Positions 33,261 through 44,802 are shown, counted from the first letter of the stretch. The stretch: 64,000 bases of DNA from Symsagittifera roscoffensis (GCF_963678635.1 NC_087069.1:54136635-54200634); one strand, 5' to 3'. Made by a program: numbers and translations. The notes: generated from the letters alone by a model not told the origin.

Positions 33261-33951
33261 GTTAGATGATGTAGTCTTGTGTTTTTTTGGATGGATGGAT
33301 GGCAAATGTATATTTCATTTGATCGGTTTTTGTCTTATTTGTTACTTGTATTTCTCTCTATAATTTTAACTTACGATTAATAATGGAGAACTTTTGTTAC
33401 TTTGATACCGTTTAAAGAAAAACATCACTTATAAATAGCATGGAATATTTTGTTTATAGCAGTGTATTTTTATAGCATTCGTTGTATTTATTGCATTTAT
33501 GTAATAATTTATTCAAAAAAAAACATCTTTCAATTTGATATTTTCATCTTTCTTTTCTATTTCCAAAAGTGCGGATGAAAACATTCAGCCAAAACTGTTT
33601 CAACGGCGTGTATATTTGCCATGAACAGCTGATTTGAAATCAATAAAAACCGATGAACAGCTGATTTATTTTTTTCCCATTTTCTTCCTGTAAACGAATA
33701 AATTACCAAAGAAATTCTATCATTAGATCTGCGTGTTAGTGTTACGATTTCTGCTGCAAATTATTCAATGACCGGAAAAAAATCGAAAGTTCCGAAAACA
33801 TACATCTGATACGACAAATGTTTGCTGATTTATAATACCAAACTCTCAAATTCTGTTAGAAGAAGTCTCATTCCATTCGCAGATGTTTCCTGGTGTAATC
33901 AATGTTTGTTTATCTTTGTTTAGTTCAATTAGGATAAGCTATCAGAAAAAT
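33261..33951 (+). other. Upstream region of the left PAN-domain gene
   Basis: AT-rich and non-coding as far as I can see. It includes a GGATGGAT simple repeat near 33290 and two CAGCTGATTT-type repeats near 33628 and 33657. It is colinear with the reverse complement of 40765-41320. A TTTAG at 33928-33932, and TTTCAG in the right arm, could be a splice acceptor just before the coding start. Confidence 0.4.
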
Positions 33952-34545
33952 ATGTATGCAAAACAGAAAACAGGAAAGAAATTTGAAACGACGCAAAATG
34001 TTTTTCGTTTTTGGGCCGTGTTAAATTTGACAAGTGTAATTTTGGTTGGAGGCCTAATTGACTCCAAGCGCCTGATTTATATCGAGGGCCTGCCTGCCGA
34101 CCAAGAAAGTGGTATGAAAGTGTCTAACAAATTCATGTATCCTGACGAATGCAACCAATTTTGTACGAACACCGAAGGATGCCAATCTTTCAGCTGGAAC
34201 TCGCGAAGGAGCGTCTGTCGTTTTTACACTTGGCCGCTGGACCCTGATAACTTCTCGAAGGTGCCCCGCACATACTGGTACGTGAAAAATTTCAGAGAAG
34301 TTCGAAACAGTTTTGGCGCTGGTTCAATTACGATGAACTTAGCCAATAACTACTTAGAACAGCCGCCAAGAAGTTTGGAAACGACAAGTCAAACTACAAG
34401 TCTGACCTCGAGCTACACGACAAGTCTGACAACTGAAAAAAACACGTCACAAACGACAACGAGGGTGACTACAAGTCAGACTACAAGTTCAACGTCACCC
34501 ATTGCTTTTTGTGGATTCTTTTGTAACCTTTTTGGCTACGGTTGA
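33952..34545 (+). CDS. Secreted PAN/apple-domain-like protein, left copy (197 aa)
   Basis: I start at the ATG at 33952 because it is shared with the right copy; the earlier ATG at 33883 is not. After a basic stretch, a hydrophobic segment (FWAVLNLTSVILVGGLI) looks like a signal peptide or anchor. Then comes a cysteine-rich module with ECNQFCTNTEGCQSFSWN and a fourth Cys in SVCRFYTW, the pattern of PAN/apple domains, which bind proteins or sugars outside the cell. A Thr/Ser-rich, mucin-like tail (about residues 140-185) follows, and the end is CGFFCNLFGYG. The PAN region differs from the right copy at only 2 of about 125 residues while both ends differ much more, which suggests selection. A missing upstream exon is possible. 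Confidence 0.7.
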   Translation: MYAKQKTGKKFETTQNVFRFWAVLNLTSVILVGGLIDSKRLIYIEGLPADQESGMKVSNKFMYPDECNQFCTNTEGCQSFSWNSRRSVCRFYTWPLDPDNFSKVPRTYWYVKNFREVRNSFGAGSITMNLANNYLEQPPRSLETTSQTTSLTSSYTTSLTTEKNTSQTTTRVTTSQTTSSTSPIAFCGFFCNLFGYG

Positions 34546-34866
34546 GCCAATGACCTTCGTTTTGGCAAACGGATATGATTTTCAGAACTGTCTCAAAACA
34601 CTATAAGATTCCTATTTAGCCCTAAATTTTTAAATCGCATGCAAATAAATAGAAAATGTTGTGATTTCTTTTGTTATATTCCTTTGACCTTCGGTTTTGG
34701 TTAGATACTAGTCAACTTCTAAAATGAATCGACCAGCGGTCGTTCATTCACTATTTGTGATATTCTTAGAGCAGACGTTTCATTTCAACATTTTTCTTGA
34801 TTTTTTATAAGAGATTAGTTCAACACAGATTGTGCATACCGACTAGATCATCTTAACCTTTTAATA
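34546..34866 (+). other. Spacer between the PAN gene and the Gypsy relic (left)
   Basis: About 320 bp of AT-rich sequence colinear with the reverse complement of 39870-40182. Nothing recognisable. Confidence 0.5.
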
Positions 34867-36250
34867 TTGCGCAGTCAAACGAATCAAATATGCAGGAAAC
34901 GCCTTCATTCTGGCCAAATCACATTTCTGGATCCACTGGAGCGACCAATTTCAATAGGCAATAATAGCAAAAAAAAGAACTGGACCTTGACGATCTTTGG
35001 GGACCAGAGCTCTCAGAAACTCAGATTACCATTTCAAAGCAGGCAACAAGAAGCGAGCAGGACACGAAAAAAGCAAGTCGGGCAACAAGGAATAAGAACG
35101 CGATGAAAATACATAAAGCCGCCGAAGAGAAGCCAATCATGAAAGAAAGAAAAAATTCAACGGGTTACGAAGTGCTGAAGCTGATAAAAAATTACGGTGG
35201 ATTTTGTTTTTAGCACTTAGCTATTCAGATAAAAATGTGCTCGCCAGAAAAACCCTCTTGTATAAAATTTGTCTACTTTTTTAGAGAGCTTTGGGCCCTG
35301 TTGGACGCAGCTTCTAAAAAACCTCCAAACAACTATTTCGTTAGGTATCAGCTCTTAAACCGTAAAAAAGGGACTGTATTTAGCCAGTTTTGCATCATTA
35401 AGAAGACCGACGGAGCTGAAAGGATTAGGGACGTCTTCAGGAGTAATATAAAAACAGCGGAACCCAAAAAAAATTTCATGAACCATCAGTCCAGCGGAAG
35501 CTTTGAATCATTTGCTGATCGATGAACACAGATCAGTTGCCAATCAAATACTTTCAGTCTTAGTCAAAAAGAACATGGCAGTGAAATGAGAAACGTGTGC
35601 CATTTTCAAAAAGAAATAGAAAAGCTGGGTTTCAAAACTTCAGCAGCCCGAATGCATCTCTTCGTCGGTAAAGCAGACGCTATATAAGAATCTCCCATTT
35701 CCAAAAGAAAACATCTCCAAGTTTTGACCAATTATTGGTTTCATACACCAATACGTTACTTTTCAAAACTGAGCTCATCCTTCCGACCTCATATAAGCAA
35801 AAAATGGGATGAGAGCCTCTCAATTGCGTGTGAACATTACAGAAAGCATCCACTAGGGCTTTTTAAAAAATCAAGATGAAAAACGGACGCCTCTTACAGT
35901 AGTTGGGGCGCCACGCTCGAACAGCCTCAAAGGAAGACAAAAATTTGTTATTGGCTCTTAAATTTGATATTCTACGACTGAACTAGAATTATTATGCTTG
36001 TTGTGGGCCTCGAAGTATCTTAAAAATTACCTCTTTGGCTCAGAAACTGAGATCGTTTCAGACCGTAAGTAGTTATTGTTAGACTTTCATGCAAACCATA
36101 GCAGAACAACAATGCATAGTAGAATAGGCAAACAAGTTCCTTCTTTTTATTTTCATCATCTCCTATTTACCAGGGAAAGGAAAGGATTTTAACTTTATTT
36201 GTCTAGAATTCCTATCGGTAAAGCCATACAGCTCTCTCCTTATGACGAAT
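34867..36250 (+). pseudogene. Decayed Ty3/Gypsy pol (left arm)
   Basis: Fragments in several frames with stops keep the order of a Gypsy polymerase. A charged region near 34900-35200 is followed by a frame 35235-35525 with an RT-like stretch around FCIIKKTDGAERI. A connection-domain block near 35630-35870 includes LGFKTSAARMHL. RNase H fragments near 35890-36075 show WGATLEQ and then ELELLCLLWASKYL. After 36085 the match to the right arm ends at the scaffold gap, and weak traces continue to about 36250. It is a different lineage from the intact element at 7966-25664 and clearly dead. Confidence 0.7.
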
Positions 36251-37426
36251 AACTTGTCTTAATTCAAAGAGACAAAAATCAGAATCTTTATAAAAATCTT
36301 TATAAAAACGGTAATCAAATCAATTCTAAAACAAGTAGAAATGCAGTTACAGCTTCGGTTGCTGTAAATTCTATTAGGAAAATTTTTCCAGTCGGAAGCA
36401 AAAACTTCAAATGAACTGATTGGTTGAAATTCCACAAGGAGCTCATTAGCTTCTTTTATTCTTAAAACTATTGCTGCTATTATCACGTGTATCGCTCAGT
36501 CCAAAAGTTTCTAACAAAACCCAGTAAAAACGGAAAACTGCTCTGCTAATTCTTTACTTCTTGGTAACTCAAAATATTTTCTAAAAAGGAATGCATTCAC
36601 CGATAAACCCTATTCCACTTCATTATTTCAATTAAATGCTTTAATCCATTAAAAAAGAAGACCACGGAACAGAAAAAATATCCTAAAATTCAGATGCGTA
36701 CAAAATGGTATCAGAGGAACACAATATAGCCCTCTAGTTTAGAGTGGAATTCATAGTACATTTAAAAATACAAGGCCGTCTTAATTTTAACAACGCTCCA
36801 CTGACTCAAGAAAGTAATTGCCCAAGATAGCTGTTTCAAATATTGACTAAAGACAACAAAATCACGTGGTACTTCATCGCTATCACCAAGAGCGGCCGAC
36901 CAGTGGTAAAACACAGAGCTCTTATGAAAAACTTCGAGAAGGACTTACACAAAAAAGGCAAACTCCTGCTTAAGGACGACATTCAGGTTGACCAAGCCGC
37001 CATTCGGGGAGCCTTCAGCTAAATGTTTCACCAGATGCACTCAGCCTTGTTCGGTATGAATTTTTTATCTAAAAATCAAACGATTTTTGTCGCGTTCAAA
37101 AAATTCGAAAAAAAAAATAGAGTCCACTACGGGTCATGCTTTACATCTAGTAACTTTCAAATCTTTTTGCAAAACCTTGAAAATTAAACTTTTTTTTTGT
37201 ACAGTGGGATACCATAGATCTAATGGAATGATAGAAACAATTGTATATTTTGTTTAATGTAAGTTATTGACTATATCGTTCGAATTCCCAAAAACGACAC
37301 ACTAATTTTTGCGATCGAAAAAATATCTGAATGCTGAGAATCACAAAACAATTTTTTATCGAGTTCACTCTTTTTTAGAAACACTTTAACTGAACCGCTA
37401 ATAATAGATTTTTAAAAACTTGACTT
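36251..37426. other. Left-contig centre, no counterpart before the gap
   Basis: AT-rich sequence up to the gap. A frame near 36840-37020 on the plus strand reads like protein for about 55 residues (around KITWYFIAITKSGRP and KGKLLLKDDIQVD) but is bounded by stops and matches nothing I know. It may be further decayed transposon. The rest shows no features. Confidence 0.4.
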
Positions 37427-37626
37427 NNNNNNNNNNNNNNNNNNNNNNNNNNNNNNNNNNNNNNNNNNNNNNNNNNNNNNNNNNNNNNNNNNNNNNNNNN
37501 NNNNNNNNNNNNNNNNNNNNNNNNNNNNNNNNNNNNNNNNNNNNNNNNNNNNNNNNNNNNNNNNNNNNNNNNNNNNNNNNNNNNNNNNNNNNNNNNNNNN
37601 NNNNNNNNNNNNNNNNNNNNNNNNNN
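37427..37626. other. Scaffold gap (200 N)
   Basis: Exactly 200 Ns, a round number typical of a gap of unknown size. It lies at the centre of the inverted repeat. Confidence 0.99.
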
Positions 37627-38186
37627 AGTCTAACTATAACTACTTACGGTCTGAAACATTCTCAATTTCTGAGCCAAAGAGGTATTTTTTTTAGATAGTT
37701 CGGGGCCCACGACAAGCATAATAATTCTAGTTTAGTCGTAGAATATCAAATTTAAGAGCCGATAACAAATATCGAAGCGAAAAATTTTTTTTGTCTTCCC
37801 TTGAGGCTGTAAGAGGCGTCCGTTTTTAATCTTGATTTTTTAAAAAGCCGTAGTGGATGCTTTCTGTAATATTCACACGCATTTGAGAGGCTCTCATCCC
37901 ATTTTTTGCTTATATGAGGTCGGAGGGATGCGCTCAGTTTTTGAAAAAAAACGTACTGGTGATTGAAACAAATAAATGGTCAAAACTCGGAGATGTTTTC
38001 TTTTGGAAATGGGAGTTCCTTATATAGCGTCTGCTTTACCGACAAAGAGATGCATTCGGGCTCCTGAAGTTTTGAAACCCAGCTTTTCTATTTCTTTTTG
38101 AAAATGGCACACGTTTCTCATTTCACTGCCATGTTCTTTTTGACTTAGACTGAAAGTATTTGATTTGCAACTGATCTGTGTTCATC

Positions 38187-39198
38187 TAAGTTTCCTTTTA
38201 GGCTATTTATTTGTCGTTTCTTTAATATTTTATGAACGGTAATCCTATTAAAAAAAGATACGATCTACGACTTTTGAAATTCACAGGACATGATACCCTT
38301 TCCGTAAATTACGGTGCCTGTGTTGTTTCCATCTACGGTTCTAAGGTTTCACAGTTTGATAATTTTGATTCTGAACCAATCCAGCCCGACGGGTTTTTCC
38401 GACAAATGAAGAGCGACATTATCTATCAGTTCGTGTATAGTCGACATGTCGATATTTGTTTTCGAAATTCTGATTTTTTATGTTTACTTCGAGTAAATAC
38501 AATTTAATCGAGCCCTCTTTCTTTTTAGAGGCTGCAACCGGTCTAAAAAAACCATCGTCATCGCATTTTCAAAAATTTCGATGTTGCTTTGGGTCTCAAT
38601 TATTTTCAGCTCTTCAGTTACGCATGATATTAAATGCAGGGAGTATCTTACGCCGTGGGCTTGCACATGTTTAAAGGAGAATGAAAGAGTGTTACTTTAG
38701 ACAGTTCGGGTTTTTGCCTATTCTTTCTAGAAATTTGATCTTTAAAAAAAATTATCTAATAAAAGAGATTAGCGCTCGCTGAATCTAAAGTTATATTCAT
38801 GTTTACAATCAATTTCCATCCAAGCCTTACATTTTACAGTTTCTTTGTTTATGGTACATTCTGATCGAGGTTGTTGTTACGCTTAGTGCTGAGTAATCTT
38901 CATTGTCGCACTTCTGAGCGTTGATCGCCCCACATGTTTTTTGGGTTTGCGCTCCAGAAAAACTCGCTCCAGGGACGTATGTATCTTTATTAGTAGGAAC
39001 AAGGGTTTAAGTATTATAATTATTTTTGGTATAATAGTATCCTCTACAGTATTAACATTGGGCCGTTCTTTTCTGTGTTTTTATAGATTGGCTCTTTCAT
39101 CACATGATTCTTTGCTTTGAAAGAATTAATAGTCGTACCAATGATCGTTGATCTCACTATGCTTGTAATTTTTGATGTTTGAAATAGTCCTTTTCGTC
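38187..39198. other. 1.0-kb segment present only in the right arm
   Basis: In the left arm the flanks are joined directly as GATCGATGAACA (near 35520). Here the flanking bases TTCATC and TTCGTC could be an imperfect duplication, but the ends show no terminal inverted repeat. It may be an insertion on the right or a deletion on the left. Confidence 0.6.
38232..38507 (+). pseudogene. Short ORF with a retropepsin-like patch (91 aa)
   Basis: The frame starts with ATG and reads around NYGACVVSIYGSKV, which resembles the active-site region of a retroviral-type protease but with the catalytic DTGA changed to NYGA. It lies on the strand opposite to the surrounding pol relic. Only this patch is suggestive, and it could be chance. 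Confidence 0.25.
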
Positions 39199-39500
39199 GA
39201 TCAGCAAATGATTCAAAGCTTCCGCTGGACTAATGGTTCATGAAATTTTTTTTTGGGTTTCGCTGTTTTTCATATTACTCCTGAAGACGTCCCTAATCCT
39301 TTCAGCTCCGTCGGTCTTCTTGATGATGCAAAACTGGCTAAATACAGTCCCTTTTTTACGTTTTTACGGTTTAAGAGCTGATACCTAACGAAATAGTTGT
39401 TTGGAGGTTTTTTAGAAGCTGCGTTCAACAGGGCCCAAAGTTCTCTAAAAAAGTAGACAAACTTTATACACGAGGGTTTTTCTGGCGAGCACAATTTTAT

Positions 39501-40182
39501 CTGAATAGCTAAGTGCTAAAAACAAAATCCACCATAATTTTTTATCAGCTTCAGCACTTCGTAACCAGTTGAACTTTGTCTTTCTTTCATGATTGGCTTC
39601 TCTTTGGCGGTTTTTGTATTTTCATTGCGTTCTTATTCCTTGTTGCCCGACTTGCTTTTTTCGTGTCCTGCTCGCTTCTTGTTGCCTGCATTGAAATGGT
39701 AATCTGAGTTTCTGAGAGCTCTGGTCCCCAAAGATCGTCAAGGTCCAGTTCTTTTTTTTGCTATTATTGCCTATTGAAATTGGTTACTCCAGTGGGTCCA
39801 GAAATGTGATTTGGCCAGAATGAAGGCGTTTCGTGCATATTTGATTCGTTTGACTGCGCCATATTAAAAGGTTAAGATGATCTAGTCGGTATGCACAATC
39901 TGTGTTGAACTAATCTCTTATAAAAATTCAAGAATTATGTTGAAGTGAAACGTCTGCTCTAAGAATATCACAAATAGTGAATGAACGACCGCTGGTCGAT
40001 TCATTTTAGAAGTTGACTAGTATCTAACCAAAACCGAAGGTCAAAGGAATATAACAAAAGAAATCACAACATTTTCTATTTATTTGCATGCGATTTAAAA
40101 ATTTAGGGCTAAATAGGGATCTTATAATATTTTGCGACAGTTCTGAAAATCACGTCCGTTTGCCAAAACGAAGGTCATCGGC
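39501..40182 (-). other. Spacer between the Gypsy relic and the right PAN gene
   Basis: Counterpart of 34546-35230. It includes the reverse complement of the charged frame near 34867-35106, broken here. No gene. Confidence 0.5.
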
Positions 40183-40764
40183 TCAACCGTAGCCAAAAAG
40201 GTTACAAAAGAATCCACAATAAGCAATGGGTGACGTTGAACTTGTATTCACGCTCGTCGTCGTTTGTGGCGTGTTTTCTTCAGTTGTCAGACTTGTCGTG
40301 TAGCTCGAGGTCAGACTTGTAGTTTGACTTGTCGTTTCCAAACTTCTTGGCGGCTGTTCTAAGTAGTTATTGGCTAAGTTCATCGTAATTGAACCAGCGC
40401 CAAAACTGTTTCGAACTTCTCTGAAATTTTTCACGTACCAGTATGTGCGAGGCACCTTCGAGAAGTTATCAGGGTCCAGCGGCCAAGTGTAGAAAAGACA
40501 GACACTCTTTCGCGAGTTCCAGCTGAAAGATTGGCATCCTTCGGTGTTCGTACAAAATTGGTTGCATTCGTCAGGATACATGAATTTGTTAGACACTTTC
40601 ATACCACTTTCTTGGTCGGCAGGCAGGCCCTCTATATAAATCAGGCGCTTGGAGTCAATTAGGCCTCCAACCAAAATTACACTTGTCAATTTTATCACGG
40701 CCCAAAAACAAAAAAAAATTTGCGTCGCTTCAAATTTTTTTTCTGTTTTCCGATTTGCATACAT
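40183..40764 (-). CDS. Secreted PAN/apple-domain-like protein, right copy (193 aa)
   Basis: Inverted copy of the gene at 33952-34545. The start is the ATG at 40764 (MYAN...), which is shared; the earlier ATG of the left copy is TTG here. The hydrophobic segment (FWAVIKLTSVILVGGLI), the four-cysteine PAN-like module and the Thr/Ser-rich tail are all kept. The tail is a few residues shorter and the second Arg of SRRSVCR is Lys. In a 260-bp part of the module I count about six base changes, roughly four of them silent, a much lower rate than in the flanking non-coding DNA. Confidence 0.7.
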   Translation of the reverse strand: MYANRKTEKKFEATQIFFCFWAVIKLTSVILVGGLIDSKRLIYIEGLPADQESGMKVSNKFMYPDECNQFCTNTEGCQSFSWNSRKSVCLFYTWPLDPDNFSKVPRTYWYVKNFREVRNSFGAGSITMNLANNYLEQPPRSLETTSQTTSLTSSYTTSLTTEENTPQTTTSVNTSSTSPIAYCGFFCNLFGYG

Positions 40765-41625
40765 ATTTTTCTGATAGCTTATCCTAACTGAAATAAACAA
40801 AGATAAACAAACATGGAGTACACCAGGAAACAACACTAACACGCAGATCTAATGAAAGGATTTCATTGGTAATTTATTCGTTTACAGGAAGAAAATGGAA
40901 AAAAATTATAAATCAGCTGTTCATCGGTTTTTATTGATTTCAAATCAGCTGTTCATGGCAAATATGGACGCCGTTGAAACAGTTTTGGCTGAATGTTTTC
41001 ATCCGCACTTTTGGAAATAGAAAATAAAGATGAAAATATCAAATTGAAAAATGTTTTTTTTTTGAATAAATTATTACATAATTGCTATAAATACAACGAA
41101 TGCTATAAAAATACACTGCTAGAAACAAAATATTCCATGCTATTTATAAGTGATGTTTTTTTTTAAACAGTATCAAAGTAAAAAAAGTTCTACATTATTA
41201 ATCGTAAGATAAAAAAATAGAGAGAAATACAAGTAATCAAATAAGACAAAAACCGATCAATTGAAATACATATTTGCCATCCCTCAGTCCAAAAAACACA
41301 AGACCACACCACCTAACATTGGTGTGCTTAATTTTTTTTTTAAAAAAGGATATGGGAGAGTGGGGGACAATGTACTGAAGGTGATGTGATGAATGAAAGG
41401 GTTCAACATTGAGTGGATCAAGTAATTATGGGCAGGGGAATATAAAGGATTTTATAGAGGGGCATTTTCAAAAAAATTTTAGATTATTTTGTCTTATTTT
41501 TGGGTCAAGAATCAAAATATTTTTCCAAGTTTTCCGAAAGCATTTTACCAAATTTTCAACGCCGCAAATTAGAATTTGAAAAGACAGTGTTGCCAAAAAA
41601 TTCGTCGAGATATGTTTTTCAGAAC
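40765..41625 (-). other. Non-coding flank of the right PAN gene with two MITE empty sites
   Basis: Colinear with 32270-33951 but lacking both MITEs of the left arm. The empty sites lie at about 41320 (ACCAAT, reading ATTGGT on the plus strand) and about 41420. No gene seen. Confidence 0.6.
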
Positions 41626-42258
41626 TTATGAAAAATTTTGACAATAAATCTTGCTTATATTTTCGGCATGCGCTCTCTTCTGAAATTCAATAAATATTGA
41701 CGCCAACGGCACCTTTATGAATACTTTGAGTTCGGTCTGCCAAAAGAGATAACTTAAAATGGTGCCAAAAGGAGGACGCCTTTTGTCGACAATGAGTGAA
41801 ATCGCTGAAGAAAAGCGGACGCCCCATCCCTTCCTTTCTAATCCGAGTTTATTTTTGTGGCATTTTTTTTTGCAGACAATTGAAGAAAAATATTTCATTT
41901 TTCTCTTTCTAAAAATCTGATTAAAAAATCTGAAGCAATGATTCATTTTGAAAGAAAAATGAAGAATGTTCTCAAAAAGCATTTAAGATTATTACAACAT
42001 AAAACATCCAAAGAAAATTTTGTAGAGTTTACACTCGATCTTTATACACGAATCTTTGCGAGGCCAAATTTTCCACAAAATAGGCCCACACATTTGTGTC
42101 TGTATGTTCCTGTATTCCAGAGACAAGTCTTTAGATATGTTCCGAAATTTAATTGGATTTTCAAAAACAAAATTTCAGTGGATTCGGCGCACAAATACCT
42201 GTAACGTCAATTTTGTCACCACATTTGTTTTATTGCGGACTCTGCAACGAACAAAAAT
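41626..42258 (-). other. Conserved block of the right arm with a short open frame
   Basis: Counterpart of 31640-32290. The minus frame 41626-41982 (about 118 codons) includes VDKRRPPFGTILSYLFWQTE, as in the left arm. No family recognised and coding status doubtful. Confidence 0.35.
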
Positions 42259-42396
42259 AGGTAGTTGTTCTAGATTCCGCAACTGTAAGTGGATTCCGTA
42301 AAATGTAAGTGGAATCCGCAAATGTAAGTGGAATCCGCAAAATTTGTAAGCGGAATCGGCAACTGTAAGTGGAATTTGCAAATTGTAAGTGGAATC
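42259..42396 (-). repeat. Minisatellite, right-arm block of the 20-bp unit
   Basis: Imperfect tandem copies reading AATGTAAGTGGAATCCGCAA on the plus strand, the complement of the left-arm unit. It is the only block in the right arm. Confidence 0.8.
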
Positions 42397-42904
42397 CTTA
42401 TTTTTGTTTATTATTAAACTTCCATATGGACAATTAGAGATAGAGGTAGAAATTTTGATTTTTTATCTAGCGCAACGCGCAATTTGAAAGCAAGGAACTA
42501 TCCATTTGTCAGCGGAATCCACACGTAATCTTAAAACATTGGTTAACTATGCGGATGTCAAATGTTTCCTTATATTTATCGGATGACCAGATGATTTTTG
42601 GGATCGGGAAGTACAATCAACAAAAGCCATGCAACTCAGGGTTTAAAATGGCAGTTCATGTTTGAAATGGGGGCAGTTAAGTCCCTCATCAGTGTTTGAG
42701 ATGATATGGTTCAGATATGGTGAAGAAATCATCATCAGTATTTGAGATGAGATGGTTCAGTTTGAACTGACAGCTAAACCACTCATCAGTATTTGAAATG
42801 AGATGGTTCTGTTGGTTAAGAGATCATCATCAGTATTTGAGATGAGATGGTTCAGTTGGTTCACAAATCATCATCGCATTCATCAGTATCTGAGATGAGA
42901 AGGT
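42397..42904 (-). repeat. Degenerate CTCATCTCAAATACTGATGA repeat (right arm)
   Basis: Between 42670 and 42925 the plus strand has about six copies of TCATCAGTATTTGAGATGAG with spacers containing GGTTCAGTTGGTT. The left arm has the same repeat in each amplified copy (for example 28125-28240). The rest of the interval is non-coding. Confidence 0.65.
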
Positions 42905-44165
42905 TCAGTATTTGAGACAAGATAAAGGACTGTTTCTGAATCCGTTACCTCGAAATCTCAATATTCCAAAAAAGCGTCTCTGTTGTCTCAATGGCTCACT
43001 ATGGTATTCGTAGTCTCGTGTGTTTGTTGAAATATTATTCAGATAAAGTTTGCGTTTACCTCTCTTATTGAACTTAGTTTTCTCCAACATTGTACTCGCA
43101 TCGTTTGATGTGTTTGGGTTCTGATGGTTGAGCGTATTTAAAATAAAAGCTTGCAAAGAGTCAAATGGAATATCTTTATCCTGACAAACGAATGGTGTAA
43201 TACTTCCGAACTGCAGACTCGAAAAGAAATCACTTGTTTCGTCAGCTAAAGAGTGTGAAGATTAACAGCACCGAATGGTTCTCTCAGACACTGTTTTAAC
43301 CAAACCGCTCATCAATTATCTTGTTTTTAGCGAAGAACATTGTGGATGGAATGATTGTAAGCACTTCTGGTCTTGGGATGCCCGGCTTGTAAGGCAGTTT
43401 CAAGTTCACAGACGCAGACGACGGCCTGCAGAAATTGATTTTGGTACTTTCGTCATCTAAGGTGAGCCAAATTTGATTTGACAGTATGCGTACGGAACAA
43501 TTTTGTGCAGTTGATACTGACATAATGAAACGTGAGTTTTAGTGCTGAACGTTTTGAAGTTTTGTTACAAAAATGGACCACATTATTTTGAAATGAACAG
43601 AGACATGCGGACACAGCTTGAAAAATGGGTTAAAGACAGCTCTCCCTACAAGTTACAAAAATAGAATCTGTTTAGCAAAAAGTTGTGTCGATGTAAATAT
43701 TATCAAAACTGTGAACAACAGCTTCTTGTAAACTGTCGAAAAGATGATTTACTCGCTTTGTATGACCAACTTGCCATCTGAAGCTGAAGTCGCCAGTAGA
43801 AAGGACAGATTTTTTGGAAGGTAGTAAGAACATTACTGAACCTGGACAGTGACTTGCAGGAATAAGAGTGACAATAAATGTAAAAGTCTTGTCCTCTTCC
43901 GATGAAGCTTTCAACCTTATCTCATGATCTGAATCCAGTGGTTTTATATGGAGTTAAATGAAAATAAAGCGGAAATGCACTCAACAAAGCAGTCAAAATT
44001 TCATGACAAAACTTTAAAAGTTATGTGTTTTAACCTTTAAAAGAGCTAAGGCTCATTAAGGCCCGCCATGTGATCTGTATGACAGTCCAAAAGAAAACAA
44101 ACCGAGGTTTGAGGTACTCACCATTGAAGCAATCAATTGAAACCCCAGGATGTCTGATATTGGAC
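42905..44165 (-). pseudogene. Broken, intronless Artemis/SNM1-like nuclease gene (right copy)
   Basis: Inverted counterpart of 26850-28076. The best preserved part is the frame 43672-43914, which carries PASHCPGSVMFLLPS, VLSTGDFSFRW and IYIDTTFC in the order expected for the metallo-beta-lactamase part of Artemis. The beta-CASP part lies in the frames 43296-43523 and 42905-43156. The first metal-binding block (near 44070) is out of frame by a one-base deletion relative to the left copy. The Asp for His change in the HxHxDH motif is present in both copies, so it predates the duplication. The two copies carry different further breaks. Confidence 0.7.
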
Positions 44166-44802
44166 CGGCAAACTCTCACATGAAATTGGAAGGGAAAAGG
44201 AGGTATGAACAGTGAGGTAATAAAATGAGGATTGAAGAAATATTTCTATTTTCAACCTTCAATCTATATTTTCTGTAATTAAGAAAAGAGAAGACCACCA
44301 CTTTTTTAATCCCTGTGAGCCCGTTTTGAATGATAACATCTATCCTAGGTTTAGTTTTAGCCAAAGTTTATTCCTTTAGGCGCATCATTAAAAACAATAA
44401 CAATTAGCTTCAGTAAGAGCCAATTTGCTCAAACAAAAAAGAAAGACTTGGGAAATTTACTTCTATTAACAACGAAAACTAAACAATTTTCACAAAAGAA
44501 AAAGAAATATGTGGAAATTTTAATTCCACTAACTACAAAAACTAAACAGTTTATATGATATGCGCACCAATATAAAGATTCGACATCAGGAAGCACAGTA
44601 GGAAGTACAATTGTGGAAGGCAGTTTTGTCACAAAAGACTAACTAACTAAAATTTCAAAATAGAATTGCTTTGCTGCTAAGTTAGCATTAGACAAGTGGG
44701 CTGTTAAGACTGATTAGACCAGAGGCTGATGAGTGAGTGAGGATTCGACTTGCCTTACGGATATGTGAGGATAGGACTGGCAAATGATTACGACGCGCCA
44801 GA
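44166..44802 (-). other. Non-coding outer part of the right arm
   Basis: Reverse complement of 26201-26849. The open frame 44429-44632 is low-complexity and not conserved in the left arm. Nothing else seen. Confidence 0.55.

Larger units (their letters stand above)
37627..39500 (-). pseudogene. Decayed Ty3/Gypsy pol (right arm), interrupted
   Basis: The reverse-complement counterpart of the left relic. RNase H and connection fragments lie at 37627-38186 and the RT-like fragment at 39199-39494. Compared with the left arm, about 25 bp near the WGATLEQ motif are missing, and a 1-kb segment (38187-39198) separates the two parts. The ATG that opens the left fragment at 35235 is TTG here. Confidence 0.65.
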
